DNA of 64,000 bases from JAICYJ01 sp035695105 (GTDB lineage: Bacteria > Actinomycetota > Thermoleophilia > Gaiellales > JAICJC01): assembly GCA_035695105.1 (NCBI GenBank), contig DASSEV010000020.1:62001-126000 (forward strand), in the 5' to 3' direction. Positions 16,127-25,228 of the stretch are shown piece by piece. The stretch's first letter is position 1, and each line of letters begins with the position of its first letter. The translations under genes were made by a program, and so were the position numbers. The notes under the pieces are model-generated. The model saw only the letters and a list, made by a program, of their open reading frames with translations. It was not told where the DNA came from and did not search any database.

Positions 16127-17815
16127 CTAGCGCCGAGCGTACTCGGCGTCCTGCGCCTTCCCTGAGCGTCCGAGCGCGGGGATGGACACGTCGCGCCGCA
16201 TGTCCGTCCACAGCACGTGCACCCGGCCGAGCGTGTCGATGTCTGCGCCGATGTAGTCGCCGATGAACGTCGAGCACGTCTCGCAGCCGGCGATGCCTGC
16301 CCGGAACCACGGCGAGTGATTCGCGTCCGACTGCGCGGTCGACACCGTCTGCTGCGTCCACGACGCTCCGGCATTCGACGACCGGGCGAGCCGGGTGACG
16401 TACTTGCCGGTGGTGGTCTCCTGCTGGTAGGCGATCGCGACCTGGCCGGCGCGGGCCGTCACCCACGGGAACCACTTGTCCTTCGGTCCCGAGGTGACGC
16501 GCTTGACCGCACTCCAGGTGGCGCCGCCGTCCGTCGAGGTCGACACGAACACGTTCGTGTCGGTCACCGGGTTGGCGACGTCATGCTGGCCATCCCGGTT
16601 GTCCGTCCACACCGCGTACAGCTCTCCGGTCGTCTTGTCGACGCCGAGGTTGCCCCATGACCCGGTGCGGAACTGATAACCGGTCTGGGTCGCGCGGCCG
16701 TCGACGTTCGCCGGGTAGTCCGAGAAGGTGATCGCCTCGGTCCCACCGTCCTCGAGGTCGGCGACGTGGACGGGGTTCGACCACGTCGCGCCGCCGTCCG
16801 ACGAGCGGACGACCAGCACCTGGTTTTCGAACTCGTTCGGCACCTCCCACGCCGCGGCGTGCTGCTGGTTGATGAAGCCGACGGCCAGGTGTCCGTTCGG
16901 CAGTACGACGCCGTACGAGAAGAAGCTCTCGTCGCACTGGTTGGGCGCACCGCCAGACCCCTGGTTCGCCGTGCATGTCGGGCTGAACCCGGAGATCGGC
17001 TTCGGCGTCGACCAGTGCTTGCCCGCGTCGTCGGAGTATGAGAACTCGACCAGCGACTGGACGAAGGCGAACTTGCTGGAGATGATCTTGTCCCAGGTCA
17101 GGTACAGCCGTCCGTAGTGCGGCGAGGACGGGTTGTTGTCCGCCACCAGCCACTCCTTGTCGAGGAACACGGACGACGCCGACGGGCTGATCGCCGCATG
17201 GCCGACCGACACCGTCACCGGCGGCCGCCATGTCAAGCCGCCGTCGTACGAGGTGGCGACGGACACGCTGATGTGCCCTGCGTTCGGCCCGTTCTGTCCC
17301 TGCGCCGCGGAGAGCTGCGCCATGTGGGCCGTGCCGAAGCGGTCGTCGAAGGCCGGAGAGGGATCGCCGTTGCCGCCGCTGCCGCCGTTCCCCATCGGGA
17401 TCGAGCCGTCCTTCCACGTATCACCGCCGTCGAAGGACACGAAGAACCCGGTGGGGACGCGTGCCTGGATGACCGAGCCCTTGATCTGCAGCTTGTAGTC
17501 GTTCGAGCCGCCCAGCAGGTGGTTCGGGTTCGCCGGATCGGCGACGATCGGCGTCTCGTTGTCCGGGCTGATCGGATCGTCACAGCTCACGTCGATGTTC
17601 GCCGCCGGGTTCCCGGAGGTCGTGCACACGCCGTTGTCGACCTGGCCCCCGCCGACTCCGCCGCCGCCCGGCCCGCCGCCGAACAGCACCTGTGCGGATC
17701 CGGAGAGGTGCATGTCGATCGCCTCGGGAACCGGCTCGTCACCGGCCGAGGCGGGAAGCGCCATCACGCCGAACAGGCATGCGCACAGCACGCCCCATAC
17801 AACTCGTCTAGTCAC
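16127..17815 (-). CDS. Secreted Asp-box (BNR) beta-propeller protein, sialidase-like
   Basis: 562 residues from a GTG at 17815. A signal peptide (MTRRVVWG..., cleavage near ASAGDE) is followed by a Gly-rich spacer. At least six Asp-box motifs (S-x-D-x-G-x-T/S-W) are visible: SFDGGDTW, SYDGGLTW, SDDAGKHW, SSDGGATW, STDGGATW and SSNAGASW. These mark a six- or seven-bladed propeller as in exo-alpha-sialidases and related secreted glycan-binding proteins. I could not confirm the sialidase arginine triad, so enzymatic activity is not claimed. A terminator hairpin follows the gene. Confidence 0.85.
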   Translation of the reverse strand: MTRRVVWGVLCACLFGVMALPASAGDEPVPEAIDMHLSGSAQVLFGGGPGGGGVGGGQVDNGVCTTSGNPAANIDVSCDDPISPDNETPIVADPANPNHLLGGSNDYKLQIKGSVIQARVPTGFFVSFDGGDTWKDGSIPMGNGGSGGNGDPSPAFDDRFGTAHMAQLSAAQGQNGPNAGHISVSVATSYDGGLTWRPPVTVSVGHAAISPSASSVFLDKEWLVADNNPSSPHYGRLYLTWDKIISSKFAFVQSLVEFSYSDDAGKHWSTPKPISGFSPTCTANQGSGGAPNQCDESFFSYGVVLPNGHLAVGFINQQHAAAWEVPNEFENQVLVVRSSDGGATWSNPVHVADLEDGGTEAITFSDYPANVDGRATQTGYQFRTGSWGNLGVDKTTGELYAVWTDNRDGQHDVANPVTDTNVFVSTSTDGGATWSAVKRVTSGPKDKWFPWVTARAGQVAIAYQQETTTGKYVTRLARSSNAGASWTQQTVSTAQSDANHSPWFRAGIAGCETCSTFIGDYIGADIDTLGRVHVLWTDMRRDVSIPALGRSGKAQDAEYARR

Positions 17816-17897
17816 TGTTCAACCCCCCATGGAGAAACGACCGCGCGTAACGATACCGCCGTGGCTCGCGGAGCGAAAGAATCCGTCACACTGATCG

Positions 17898-18077
17898 TCA
17901 GTCAGCCGGCCGCACGAGCCGGCGCACCGTCACCTCGTTGAGGCCGGTCACGCGCGCGATCTCCTCGTAGGAGTAGCCGTCCGCCCGTGCCACAAGCACC
18001 GTCTGGACGAGAGCGCGCCGGGACTCCACATAGCGCTCGGCCGCGTCGGCGAGACGCTGGTCGTGATCCTCCGCCAT
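17898..18077 (-). CDS. Tiny helix-turn-helix protein (59 aa)
   Basis: Read from the ATG at 18077: MAEDHDQRLADAAERYVESR, a charged amphipathic helix, then YSYEEIARVTGLNEVTVRRL as a sigma-70 region 4/Xre-like helix-turn-helix, and a stop after RPAD. The composition and the HTH pattern make it a credible gene despite its size. It lies 82 bases upstream of the secreted Asp-box gene on the same strand and diverges from the D-aminoacylase-like gene, so it could regulate either. Function inferred from the motif only. Confidence 0.6.
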   Translation of the reverse strand: MAEDHDQRLADAAERYVESRRALVQTVLVARADGYSYEEIARVTGLNEVTVRRLVRPAD

Positions 18078-18130
18078 CGAGCGGGAGGCTACCGTGGCGC
18101 GTCTCGAGCCGTGTGCCGTAGAGTCGGCGT

Positions 18131-19768
18131 GTGGGCACCCGCGCCGACCCGGCCGACCGGACGCTGATCAGGGGCGCGATGCTCGTGGACGGCAGCGGCG
18201 CGCCCGCCCGGCCGGCCGACGTTGCCATCCAGGGCGACAGGATCGCAGCCGTCGCGCCGCCGGGATTGCTCGGCGCATCCGGGACTGAGGTGGTGGACGG
18301 CCGCGACCAGGTCGTCTGCCCCGGCCTGATCGACATCATGAGCCACTCGCTGTGGCCGCTCATGGTTGACGGCCGCTCGCTCTCCAAGCTGGTTCAGGGT
18401 GTGACGACGGAGGTGATGGGAGAGGGCTGGACGCCCGCGCCCTTCGGCGGGCGGGTATCCGAGATCGAGCCGCCGCTGCAGGGCGTGCCGGACGAGTGGC
18501 GGGCGCGCATCCCCACGTGGCACCGGTTCGGGCAGTGGCTCCAGGCGATGGCGCAGTCCGGGGTGTCGCCCAACGTGGCATCGTTCGTCGGCGGCGGCAC
18601 GGTTCGCGAGTACGCGTGCGGCCTGGCGATGGGCGCGGCCGCTCCAGAGCAGCGCGAGGTGATGCGGCGGGTCGCCGGCGAGGCGATGCGCGACGGGGCG
18701 ATGGGCGTCGCCTACGCGCTGATCTACCCACCCGATGCGTACGCCGAGACCGACGAGATCGCCGACGTGGCGCGGACGGTGACCGCATCGGGCGGCATGT
18801 ACATCTGCCACATGCGATCGGAGAGCGGTCGCCTGCTGGAGGCGATCGACGAGACGATCGAGATCGCCCGGGCGTCGGGTGCACGGTCAGAGATCTACCA
18901 CCTCAAGGCGTCCGGCGGCCCGGCCAACTGGCATCTGATGGGGCCCGCGATCGAGCGGATCGAGGCGGCCCGCGCCGAGGGCGTCCCGCTGACCGCCGAC
19001 ATGTACCCGTACGCGGCGTCCGGTACCGGCCTGAGCGCTCGCCTGCCGGTCAGCCTGGCCGCGGACGGCCGGCTGTTCCAGCGGCTTGCGGAGCCCGGCG
19101 TTCGAGAGTGGGTGCGGGCGGAGCTCGCGCGCGGCACGGCCGAGGTGGACGACCCGGGGCCGCCCGACCGCACGGTGCCGATCGGCATGCGCCTCCCCGA
19201 GCACCAGCAGTACGTCGGGCGGAGCCTGGCCGAGATCGCGGCGATGCGCGGCCAGGACTGGCTCGACGCCCTCTTCGACCTGCTGATCGCCGAGGGCGCG
19301 GAGATCTTCACCGTCTACCACGAGATGAGCGAGGACAACGTGCGGCGCCAGCTGCAGCTGCCGTGGGTCGTGGTCTGCTCCGACGCCGGCGGCCTCGACC
19401 CATCATGGGCCGCCGCGCACGGCCCCGTGCACCCCCGTGACTACGGCACGTTCGCACGGGTGCTGGGCCGGTATGTCCGCGAGGAGCGGCTGCTCACGCT
19501 CGAGGACGCGATCCACCGCATGAGCGGAGCGGTCGCCGATCGCCTGCGGCTCGCCAAACGGGGGAGGATTGCCGCGGGCATGGCGGCCGACGTCGTCGTG
19601 CTCGATCCCGACCGCGTCGGCGATCTCGCCACCTTCGACGACCCGCACCGGCTGTCCGAGGGGGTTCGCGACGTGTGGGTGAACGGCGTCGGCACCGTGC
19701 GCGGCGGCGAGCATACGGGTGCGCTGGCCGGGCGGTTCCTCAGGGGGCCGGGCGCCGCGCGCGGCTGA
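18131..19768 (+). CDS. N-acyl-D-amino-acid deacylase-family amidohydrolase
   Basis: 545 residues. The N-terminal beta-sandwich (IRGAMLVDGSG, VAIQGDRIAAV) leads into the metallo-dependent barrel: PGLIDIMSHS, GVTTEVMGEGWTP, ICHMRSESGRLLEAIDE, EIYHLKASG and VVCSDAGGLDPS, and the end GRIAAGMAADVVVLDPDRV rebuilds the sandwich. The order matches D-aminoacylases and related dihydroorotase-like enzymes. The expected HxH is read as M-S-H and the usual Cys after the TTEV strand is a Glu (GEG), so it belongs to a variant metal-site subgroup. Probably hydrolyses an N-acylated or cyclic amide; substrate unknown. Confidence 0.85.
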   Translation: MGTRADPADRTLIRGAMLVDGSGAPARPADVAIQGDRIAAVAPPGLLGASGTEVVDGRDQVVCPGLIDIMSHSLWPLMVDGRSLSKLVQGVTTEVMGEGWTPAPFGGRVSEIEPPLQGVPDEWRARIPTWHRFGQWLQAMAQSGVSPNVASFVGGGTVREYACGLAMGAAAPEQREVMRRVAGEAMRDGAMGVAYALIYPPDAYAETDEIADVARTVTASGGMYICHMRSESGRLLEAIDETIEIARASGARSEIYHLKASGGPANWHLMGPAIERIEAARAEGVPLTADMYPYAASGTGLSARLPVSLAADGRLFQRLAEPGVREWVRAELARGTAEVDDPGPPDRTVPIGMRLPEHQQYVGRSLAEIAAMRGQDWLDALFDLLIAEGAEIFTVYHEMSEDNVRRQLQLPWVVVCSDAGGLDPSWAAAHGPVHPRDYGTFARVLGRYVREERLLTLEDAIHRMSGAVADRLRLAKRGRIAAGMAADVVVLDPDRVGDLATFDDPHRLSEGVRDVWVNGVGTVRGGEHTGALAGRFLRGPGAARG

Positions 19769-19774
19769 CCGTGG

Positions 19775-20494
19775 TCAGGGAAGCTCGGCGGTGACCAGGC
19801 GGCGCGTCGCCGCCGCCACGGCGACCGCCACCACCACGGCCAGGACGATCGCCGAGGACACGGTGCCCGCGACCGGCTTGGCCGCCTGCGGCAGCGCATG
19901 TGCGACGAATGCCCGCCCGTAGGCCGAGATCGAGAGCTTGGCCGCCGACGCGGCGAAGGTGGCGATCGATCCCTCCCACAGCAGGATGTAGATGATCCCG
20001 ATCACCACCGGCCGCCTGGTCATCAGCGACAGCCAGGCCGAGGCGGCGCAGTAAGCGAGCGTGGAGAGCAGCACGCCGAGCAGCGGCCAGCCGATCAGGC
20101 GGATGCTGGCCTGGCCGCCAAGCGCCAGCACGCCGGACAGGACGAGGCTCGGCACGACCAGCGCGAGGGTGGCTGTCCACGCGGCCGCGACCTTGGCGAC
20201 GACCAGCTCAACGCGCGGCTGCGGCGTAGCCACCAGGTAGAGGATGGTGCCATCCTCGCGCTCGTCGCCGAACGCGCTGACCCCGAACACGAGCGCGATC
20301 AGCGAGGCCACGGTCGGCACGAACAGCTGCTGCACGATGGTCGAGTAGAAGTCGCGCACGCCGTCCTGCGGGCTGCGGGCGAGCGCGAAGATCAGCGCGG
20401 TCACCACCGGGGCGAGCGCGATCACCGCCAGCATCAGCGTGCGCTTCTGCACGAGCAGCGCGCGCAGCGTCAGCCGGTAGATGGGTCCGATCAC
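19775..20494 (-). CDS. ABC-2 type transporter permease (second pair)
   Basis: 239 residues with six hydrophobic helices. FGVSAFGDEREDGTILYLVATPQPR is the cytoplasmic elbow typical of ABC-2 permeases that follow an NAT/Gld-like ATPase. It overlaps the ATPase gene by 4 bases (ATGA), so this is its partner. It probably exports a small molecule or lipid, or acts in antibiotic or envelope homeostasis; the substrate is unknown. It converges with the D-aminoacylase-like gene with only 6 bases between stops. Confidence 0.85.
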   Translation of the reverse strand: MIGPIYRLTLRALLVQKRTLMLAVIALAPVVTALIFALARSPQDGVRDFYSTIVQQLFVPTVASLIALVFGVSAFGDEREDGTILYLVATPQPRVELVVAKVAAAWTATLALVVPSLVLSGVLALGGQASIRLIGWPLLGVLLSTLAYCAASAWLSLMTRRPVVIGIIYILLWEGSIATFAASAAKLSISAYGRAFVAHALPQAAKPVAGTVSSAIVLAVVVAVAVAAATRRLVTAELP

Positions 20495-21429
20495 CGGGCC
20501 TGCCCCCGGGCCCGCTCGTGCAGGTAGGCGTAGACGCTCTCGAGGTCGTCGCCGACAGGCCGCACCTCGTGCAACAGCGTCTGTGCGCGCACCGCGGCGA
20601 CCGGCAGCTCGCGGGACAGCCGCGACGGGTCGCTGGTCTCGATCTCGACCTGGCCGTCGTTCAGGCGCACGGCGTCGACCGCCGGCGTGTCGAGCAGCTC
20701 TCGTGCCAGGGCGCGGCTGTTGCCGTCGGCCGTCACCAGAACGCGCCTGGGCCGTTCGCTGATCAGACGACGGATGCCGTCGGTCGAGCCCTCGGCGACG
20801 AGGTGGCCGTTGACCAGCACGAGCACCCGGGGAGCCATGCGCTCCACCTCGTGCAGGACGTGCGATGAGACGAGCACCGTGCGCCCCTCCACGCCGAGGC
20901 GGGTGAGCAGGTCGATGACGTGGCCGCGCTGGGTCGGGTCGAGGCCGTTCAGCGGCTCGTCCAGCAGCAGCAGGTCGGGGCCGTGCACCAGGGCCTGGGC
21001 CAGCTTCACCCGCTGCCGCATGCCGTGGGAGAACTCACCGACGGGCCTGTCCGCGGACTCGACCAGGTCGACCGTCGCCAGCGCCTGTTCGGCCGCATCC
21101 GAGCTGTCGCGGATCTTGTGCAGCCGCGCCGACAGCTGCACCACCTGCCGGGCGGTGAGGAACGGCCACGGCGGGCTGTGATCCGGCACCATCCCGAGCC
21201 GGCGGTAGATCTCCGGAGACCGGCGCGGGTTCGCTCCGAAGATGCGCACCGAGCCCGTGCTCGGCGTCGAGAACCCGGCGCACAGCTTGAGCGTCGTCGA
21301 CTTCCCTGCGCCGTTGTGGCCGAGCAGCCCCACCACGCCGCCGTCGATGGTGAACGTCACGTCGGCCAGCGAGACGGTGTCGCCGTACCACCGCGATACC
21401 CCGGTGAACTCGATCGCCGGCTCGCTCAT
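20491..21429 (-). CDS. ABC transporter ATP-binding protein (second pair)
   Basis: 312 residues from the ATG at 21429, chosen because the protein starts MSEPAIEF and the frame upstream reads antisense through the permease gene. Walker A is GLLGHNGAGKST, the signature is EFSHGMRQRVKLAQA and Walker B LLLLDEPLNGLDP, followed by the switch His (VLVSSHVLHEVE). A C-terminal 90-residue regulatory extension is typical of ABC-2 drug or lipid exporters. Overlaps both flanking permease genes by 4 bases. Confidence 0.92.
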   Translation of the reverse strand: MSEPAIEFTGVSRWYGDTVSLADVTFTIDGGVVGLLGHNGAGKSTTLKLCAGFSTPSTGSVRIFGANPRRSPEIYRRLGMVPDHSPPWPFLTARQVVQLSARLHKIRDSSDAAEQALATVDLVESADRPVGEFSHGMRQRVKLAQALVHGPDLLLLDEPLNGLDPTQRGHVIDLLTRLGVEGRTVLVSSHVLHEVERMAPRVLVLVNGHLVAEGSTDGIRRLISERPRRVLVTADGNSRALARELLDTPAVDAVRLNDGQVEIETSDPSRLSRELPVAAVRAQTLLHEVRPVGDDLESVYAYLHERARGQAR

Positions 21430-22295
21430 GCCTGCTCCCGGCCATAGCGGACGAGCAGGACGATCAGCGCGACCACCGACACCTCGACGGCGACGGAGCC
21501 CCACACCCACGGGCCGATGTTCCCCTTGTCGGTGTACCCGGTGAACAGCCCCTGCCCGGCCTTGATCGGCGCCGCGGCGAAGGCCAGCAAACGCAGGTGC
21601 GGCGAGTTGAGCGCGTGTCCGAGCGCGCCTCCGATGACCGTGGGGATGGCCAGGAAGGCGAGGTAGCCGCCGACGGCGAACGCGCGCCGGCTCGTCAACG
21701 ACGAGATCGCCAGCCCGACCAGCGCATAGAACACGGCGACGATCAGCCCCGAGCCGATGATCCGGAACAGGTCGCGATCGTGATGCTGCACGTAGCCGAG
21801 CGGGTGCACGGAGAAGAGGATCGTGCCGACGTACAGGAGCAGCACGGGCGCCAACGTGACGAGCAGCAGCGGCATCAGCGCGGCCAGCAGCTTCCCGGCC
21901 AGGTAGTCGAACCTCCCGATCGCCGTCGAGAAGTACAGCGACAGCGTGCGGTCGCGACGGTCGGGGCACACCAGCTCAGGGGTGATCACGACCGAGAACA
22001 CGAGCACCACGATCGAGACGGTGCTGACGTAGTTGCTGTACGGAAGCGCGTCGACCACGTTCTTCGTCACCGAGGAGGTGCCGAACAGCGCGCGCAGGCC
22101 GAGGATCACGAGCGCGGGCGAGAACGCCAGCAGCGTCAGCGCGATCGGGATCACCTTCACCTTCCACCCGCGCCGTGCGCCCATCGCGCGCAGCGCGCTC
22201 CACCGCGCCAGCGACCAGATCGCGGCGGCGCGGCCGGCCCGGGGGCCGTCATAGCGCGCGAAGGCGGTGTCGACGAGCCGTGCCTCGGTCGTCAT
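21426..22295 (-). CDS. ABC-2 type transporter permease (first pair)
   Basis: 289 residues from the ATG at 22295. Six membrane helices; ITPELVCPDRRDRTLSLYFSTAI is the conserved elbow of ABC-2 permeases. It pairs with the ATPase encoded immediately upstream (overlap of 4 bases) and is followed by a second ATPase/permease pair, so the operon encodes either one hetero-tetrameric or two related exporters. Confidence 0.85.
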   Translation of the reverse strand: MTTEARLVDTAFARYDGPRAGRAAAIWSLARWSALRAMGARRGWKVKVIPIALTLLAFSPALVILGLRALFGTSSVTKNVVDALPYSNYVSTVSIVVLVFSVVITPELVCPDRRDRTLSLYFSTAIGRFDYLAGKLLAALMPLLLVTLAPVLLLYVGTILFSVHPLGYVQHHDRDLFRIIGSGLIVAVFYALVGLAISSLTSRRAFAVGGYLAFLAIPTVIGGALGHALNSPHLRLLAFAAAPIKAGQGLFTGYTDKGNIGPWVWGSVAVEVSVVALIVLLVRYGREQA

Positions 22296-23209
22296 CCGAT
22301 CGCCCCGATCAGCGATTCCTCGAGCGTCGGGCCGGCCCGGCGCAGCTGCCGCAGCCCGACCTCGGCCGTGCACGCCGCGTCGCGCACGCCCCGCAGCACC
22401 GCCCCCGCATCGGGCCCGTCGATCAGCACCCAGCCGTCGCGCCGATCGGCCTGCAGGCCGAGCGCGGCCGCGGCCTGCACGAACCGCCCGACGTCGCCGT
22501 CCACCTGCACCTGCACGGCCACCTCATGCTCGGCGTCGGCCGCGGTGAGACGTCGCGTCGCGGCCACCCGCCCCTCGCGCAGCACGATCACGGAGTCGCA
22601 CGTGCGGACGACGTCCTCGAGCACGTGCGAGGACATGATCACGGCGATGCCGAGGTCGCTCGACAGCCTCCGCACGAGCGTCAGCATCTCGTCGCGCCCG
22701 GCCGGGTCGAGGCCGTTCGTGGGCTCGTCCAGGATGACGAGGCTCGGCGAGTGGACGATCGCCTGGGCGAGGTTCGTGCGCTGCTTCATCCCGACAGAGA
22801 ACGTGCGGATCAGTCGGGAGCGCTCCTCCTCGAGCCCGACCTGGAAGAGCACCTCCGACGCCCGCAGGACGGCCACCCTCCGGGGCAGTCCCCGCAGCTC
22901 GCCCATGTGCACCACCAGATCGCGCGCCGTCATTCCCATCGGCAACGCCGAGTGCTCCGGCATGTAGCCGAGCCGCCGCCGGATGTCCCACGAGCGCTCG
23001 AGCCCCATGCCCATCACGTTCACCGATCCCTCGTCCGGCCGGATCAGCCCGAGGATTGTGCGCATCAGCGTCGACTTGCCGGCGCCATTGGCGCCCAGGA
23101 GGCCGACGGCCCTTTCCTCGATCCGTGCGCTGACGCCGTCCAGGGCGACGACGGAGCCGTAGCGCTTGACGACGCCCTCGACCTCGACCAGCGCCCCGCC
23201 GCTGCTCAT
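22292..23209 (-). CDS. ABC transporter ATP-binding protein (first pair)
   Basis: 305 residues. Walker A GLLGANGAGKSTL, signature FSVGMKQRTNLAQA and Walker B LVILDEPTNGLDP, followed by VIMSSHVLEDVV with the switch His. About 35% of the protein is a C-terminal extension as in ABC-2 exporter ATPases. It lies 25 bases downstream of the LolA-like gene and overlaps the permease gene by 4, so all five genes form one operon. Confidence 0.92.
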   Translation of the reverse strand: MSSGGALVEVEGVVKRYGSVVALDGVSARIEERAVGLLGANGAGKSTLMRTILGLIRPDEGSVNVMGMGLERSWDIRRRLGYMPEHSALPMGMTARDLVVHMGELRGLPRRVAVLRASEVLFQVGLEEERSRLIRTFSVGMKQRTNLAQAIVHSPSLVILDEPTNGLDPAGRDEMLTLVRRLSSDLGIAVIMSSHVLEDVVRTCDSVIVLREGRVAATRRLTAADAEHEVAVQVQVDGDVGRFVQAAAALGLQADRRDGWVLIDGPDAGAVLRGVRDAACTAEVGLRQLRRAGPTLEESLIGAIG

Positions 23210-23234
23210 GACCGCGGCGGGGCCGGCTCCGCGC

Positions 23235-24401
23235 TCACGGCAGGGCGCGCGCCGCAGCCAGGATGGTCGAGACGGGGCGGGCGCCGAGGACGACGAACTG
23301 TTTCCCGCCGCGGTCGAACGTGACGATGGTTCCGAGCGTCGTCTGCAGGATGTTGCCGCGGGCGCCGTTGATGCGCACGCTGGGAAGCATCGAGGAGGAC
23401 GACGGCGCGCCGGCGTGCGAACGGCCGCCGGTCATCGCATGCTCGATCACCACGACCGCGCCGAGGCCATGGCCGTAGACGGCGAGCAGGCCGTTGCCGG
23501 CCTTTGCGCTCGAGAGTTCCCGCGCGGCTGTCCGCGGCATCCCCGCGAGCGACGCCGGCGCGGCGCTGGTCACCGCGGCGGCCGAGCTGTGGGTGGAGCG
23601 CTGGGCGTGCGTCATCGCGTGCGTGATCTCGGCCTTGCTGGGCAGGTGCACCCTGGTGACATGGGTGCCGGACGGCAGCTTCAACGCCGTCTGCGAGGCG
23701 GGAACCGCGCCGTAGTGGATGTGGCTGACCTGGAGCGCGATTGCGGGCGTCGAGGAGCCGCGCGGGTAGAGGGCGACGCGCAACGGCGTGCCGTGCGCTG
23801 CGTCGAAGGCGACGGCCAGCGGCCCGATCAGGCCGGAGTCATGGCGCGAGCTGATGCGGACGGTGTAGGCGGGCTGTCCGGCCACGTTGCCGGCGATCGC
23901 ACCGGAGATGTTCAGCGTCCGGCCGAGCTCGGAGAGCGTGTGGCGGATCTCCGCCAGCGACGGCGTGCCGGACTCGTGCGGCTTCGCGTCGGCGTGCCCC
24001 TTCGGCAGCGCGAGGCGGTAGGCCGCGTGCTGCTTCGGGAGATACAGGGTCACGGTGTGGCCGTCGAGCCCGACCTGCGCGGTGCCGAGCTGGGACCGCA
24101 CGACCAGCCGCGCACGATCGCCGCTCGCCCAGACGCTGCCCTGCGCGCCGGCCAGCGGGCTCGAGTCGAGCAACGAGGACGTGCCGGGGAGCAGGTGCTG
24201 CGACACCGTGAAGTCGGCGCTGACGCCGGCGACCGGCTTCGACGCCATGGCGTGGTGGATCGCCGCTGCCAGCGACCGCTTGGGCGGGTGCTTGCTCCCG
24301 CGCGTCAGCGCGTAGGCGGTGACGGTGAGCGCAGCGGCCATGACCGCGGCAAGTGCCAGCCAGATACCGATCCGTGCCGTCGAACGACGTGCCCTGCCCA
24401 T
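23235..24401 (-). CDS. Membrane-anchored LolA/RseB-like extracytoplasmic protein
   Basis: 388 residues with an N-terminal anchor (helix about residues 11-32) after a basic start MGRARRSTAR. The exported part has the elongated antiparallel-sheet pattern of LolA/LppX/RseB-like lipid-binding folds: FTVSQHLLPG, ARLVVRSQLG, VTLYLPKQHAAYRLALP, and later GQPAYTVRISS with AFDAAHGTPLRVALYP, plus a Ser/Ala-rich hinge. In actinobacteria such proteins bind lipids or sense the envelope. Being first in the operon it may feed or gate the two exporters. The fold assignment is tentative. Confidence 0.6.
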   Translation of the reverse strand: MGRARRSTARIGIWLALAAVMAAALTVTAYALTRGSKHPPKRSLAAAIHHAMASKPVAGVSADFTVSQHLLPGTSSLLDSSPLAGAQGSVWASGDRARLVVRSQLGTAQVGLDGHTVTLYLPKQHAAYRLALPKGHADAKPHESGTPSLAEIRHTLSELGRTLNISGAIAGNVAGQPAYTVRISSRHDSGLIGPLAVAFDAAHGTPLRVALYPRGSSTPAIALQVSHIHYGAVPASQTALKLPSGTHVTRVHLPSKAEITHAMTHAQRSTHSSAAAVTSAAPASLAGMPRTAARELSSAKAGNGLLAVYGHGLGAVVVIEHAMTGGRSHAGAPSSSSMLPSVRINGARGNILQTTLGTIVTFDRGGKQFVVLGARPVSTILAAARALP

Positions 24402-24451
24402 GATGATCCTCGACCCTTCGTAGTGAGACGGGACGGACGATAGCGATGGTT

Positions 24452-24468
24452 TCTGAGGGTTCTCTGAG
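24452..24468. promoter_or_regulatory. 11-bp-spaced direct repeat (OmpR/PhoB-type operator candidate)
   Basis: TCTGAG occurs at 24452-24457 and 24463-24468, one helical turn apart, in the 89-base gap between the divergent LolA-like/ABC operon and the COG4280-like gene. This spacing is typical of OmpR-family response-regulator sites. No response-regulator gene is in the window. Confidence 0.4.
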
Positions 24469-24490
24469 CGGAATCATCTAGCGTGACGGC

Positions 24491-25228
24491 ATGGCCTCGC
24501 TCTCCCTGTTGCTCGCCACCTTCCTCGCCAGCGCGGTCGAGGCGGTCGAGGCGTTCACGATCGTGCTGGCCGTGGGGGTCACGCGCGGGTGGCGCTCGAC
24601 GCTCTGGGGCGTGGCGGCAGCCTCGCTGGCGCTGGCCGTCGTCGTGGCCGCGCTCGGCCCGGCCGTCACGTCCATTCCGATCCAGTGGCTGCGCATCGTG
24701 GTCGGCGGGCTGCTGCTCGTCTTCGGGCTGCAGTGGCTGCGCAAGGCGATCCTCCGGGCCAGCGGCTACAAGGCGCTGCATGACGAGGATGCGACGTTCG
24801 CGGAGGAGCGGGCCGCCGCCAGCGCCGCCGGCCGCACCGGTTCGGGGCTCGACCCCTATGCCTTCACCGTCGCCTTCAAGGGCGTGCTGCTCGAGGGCCT
24901 CGAGGTCGCGTTCATCGTGGTCACCTTCGGTGCCAACCACGGCAACATCCCGCTGGCGGCTGCCGGTGCCGTGGCCGCCGTCGTCGTCGTCCTGATCGCC
25001 GGCGTGGTGGTGCGCGCGCCGCTGGCCGCGGTTCCGGAGAACACGATGAAGTTCGCGGTCGGCCTGCTGCTGACGACGTTCGGCACCTTCTGGGCGGCCG
25101 AGGGCGCCGGCGCCTCCTGGCCGGGCGGCGACGCCGCCCTGCTCGGGCTGCTCGTCTTCTACACGGCCGTGTCGGTCGGGCTTGTCCGGCTCCTGTCAGC
25201 GCAGCGCCCGCGGGAGCTGGCGGCGTGA
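24491..25228 (+). CDS. COG4280-like membrane protein with duplicated Glu motifs
   Basis: 245 residues with about seven membrane helices. Two related halves are visible: SAVEAVEAFTIVLAVGVTRGW (helix 1) and GVLLEGLEVAFIVVTFG (middle), both of the form E-x-x-E-x-F-x-I-V. Such paired acidic helix motifs occur in cation transporters of the TMEM165/GDT1, MntP and FTR1 groups, so a metal-ion transport role is plausible but unproven. A 35-residue soluble loop lies between the halves. It overlaps a small membrane protein gene (GTGA). Confidence 0.7.
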   Translation: MASLSLLLATFLASAVEAVEAFTIVLAVGVTRGWRSTLWGVAAASLALAVVVAALGPAVTSIPIQWLRIVVGGLLLVFGLQWLRKAILRASGYKALHDEDATFAEERAAASAAGRTGSGLDPYAFTVAFKGVLLEGLEVAFIVVTFGANHGNIPLAAAGAVAAVVVVLIAGVVVRAPLAAVPENTMKFAVGLLLTTFGTFWAAEGAGASWPGGDAALLGLLVFYTAVSVGLVRLLSAQRPRELAA

